Below are positions 63,257-64,000 of a stretch of 64,000 nt of DNA, in pieces. The stretch comes from Saturnia japonica (taxonomy: Eukaryota; Arthropoda; Insecta; Lepidoptera; Saturniidae), in contig CM065322.1 of NCBI GenBank assembly GCA_033032175.1, forward strand, positions 11,284,001 to 11,348,000, written 5' to 3'. The notes under the pieces were generated by a model. The model ran no database searches, was not told the origin of the DNA, and saw only the letters and a list, made by a program, of their open reading frames with translations. The translations under genes and the position numbers were made by a program. Within the stretch, counting starts at the first letter, position 1; each line of letters starts with the position of its first letter.

Positions 63257-64000
63257 TAGCCCAGTCATATTAGGTAAAAAAAGGGGTCAACCTCGGAAAA
63301 TAGATAATAAGCTGCAAATTGGTATGAACCTTTGTTTTGTCATTCTAAATGTTGTCTCAAAAGTCACAATCGTTATCGTGTCCGCGTCTCAAGATATTCA
63401 AGGTCTAAAGGTCACAAAAATCGGTTTTTCGCGAATATCTGGCTTCCTATCGGTTAAATGAGATTTGCATTTATTATAAAAGTTGTAGGCTATAAAATTC
63501 CCTACAACTTTTGTTTAAAGCTTTTTTTCATACAACCAACCGTTTTGAAGTAGAAGCGCGAAGAGTGCACATCGTACAGTCATATACGGCCTAATGCAAG
63601 GTCAAGCGTGAGTTATGGTTATCAGTATCTTTAAAGTCAATTATTTACTTGGAAATTATAATTATTAAACAATGCACAAATGCTGTTGAGGAAACGCGCG
63701 TTGCTGCTTACTGAGTTGTTCCACAAACACGATAATGCAAGTTGAATCGTATTTTGAAATAAAACAAGCCACAACATTTTAATTGTACTTTAAAATGGTT
63801 ATCATTGAAGGATGTTTACAGTCGAGGTGGTGACCGTCGACAATTAATGCTTTGGATTAAAGTAACCTAATTTGTGAGTGAGTACCGTCAAGACCGTGAA
63901 AGTTGAGATCTGGCTAAATGCACCGTCATATGAGAGTCATGTTAATCTGACAGATGAGCGATTAAGTTCGATCCCGTCGACACGCATTTATATTTATATA
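63257..64000. other. right edge, one perfect hairpin, nothing coding
   Basis: AAAAGTTGTAGG (63478-63489) and CCTACAACTTTT (63501-63512) form a perfect 12-base hairpin with an 11-base loop. Text such as AAGGTCACAAAAATCGG recalls transposon-type repeats, but I cannot name a family. Confidence 0.4.

Larger units (their letters stand above)
52264..64000 (+). other. osa intron 2 (incomplete, runs off the window)
   Basis: Starts at the exon 2 donor. No later osa exon was found, so the rest of the window is treated as intron. It contains H1 Helitrons, one longer Helitron, an RTE fragment, GC-rich islands (56930-57190, 60230-60440) and the suspect duplicated region at the end. In 55290-57460, 58430-59400 and 59760-60230 I recognise nothing coding. 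Whether 62900-64000 truly belongs here depends on the assembly problem described in the findings. Confidence 0.5.

Overview
This window looks like nuclear DNA of an insect, most likely a moth or butterfly. The evidence is an AT-rich background, GT-AG introns, two recognisable conserved animal genes, and a dense load of transposon families that I associate with Lepidoptera: short non-autonomous Helitrons ending in GAAGC..CAGCTAG, RTE- and Jockey/CR1-type LINEs, and mariners. There is no prokaryotic gene organisation.

The two genes lie head to tail on the + strand. The first (4973-17473) is the 3' part of katanin p60, the microtubule-severing AAA ATPase. Eight exons run from the linker after the N-terminal MIT domain through the complete AAA module to the stop codon, and all splice phases agree. 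The exon(s) for the MIT domain must lie upstream of the window. The second gene (23106 onward) is osa, the ARID1-type subunit of the BAP/SWI-SNF chromatin remodelling complex. Exon 1 with the start codon, a 28.45 kb first intron and exon 2 (52108-52263) are visible. The ARID domain and the rest lie beyond the right edge, so 52264-64000 is probably all intron 2.

Most of the rest is introns and intergenic DNA with mobile elements. About ten copies of one Helitron family (H1, termini TC..CTAG, inserted between A and T) are scattered on both strands, with several related Helitron-like families. Five TA-flanked MITEs with clear terminal inverted repeats occur at 4487, 9536, 15575, 37180 and 45074. 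There are also a hAT-like element made of GCGGATGC units (28148-28698), a decayed mariner (47451-48733) and older transposase relics, LINE fragments (6628-8395, 24700-25845, 49800-50160, 59400-59755) and a probable solo LTR (40356-40821). Intron 2 of katanin holds a three-level nested insertion.

The last 3 kb look unreliable. Long G, C and T homopolymers at 62250-62940 and a second copy of a 329-bp segment 2 kb downstream suggest an assembly or polishing fault.

I found no new multi-gene system here. The points most worth following up are the Helitron insertion with a paralogous empty site, the MITE set, the overlapping upstream ORF of osa, GC-rich islands in the osa introns as candidate regulatory DNA, and the suspected assembly artefact. 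All family assignments are by eye from motifs; no database search was run.
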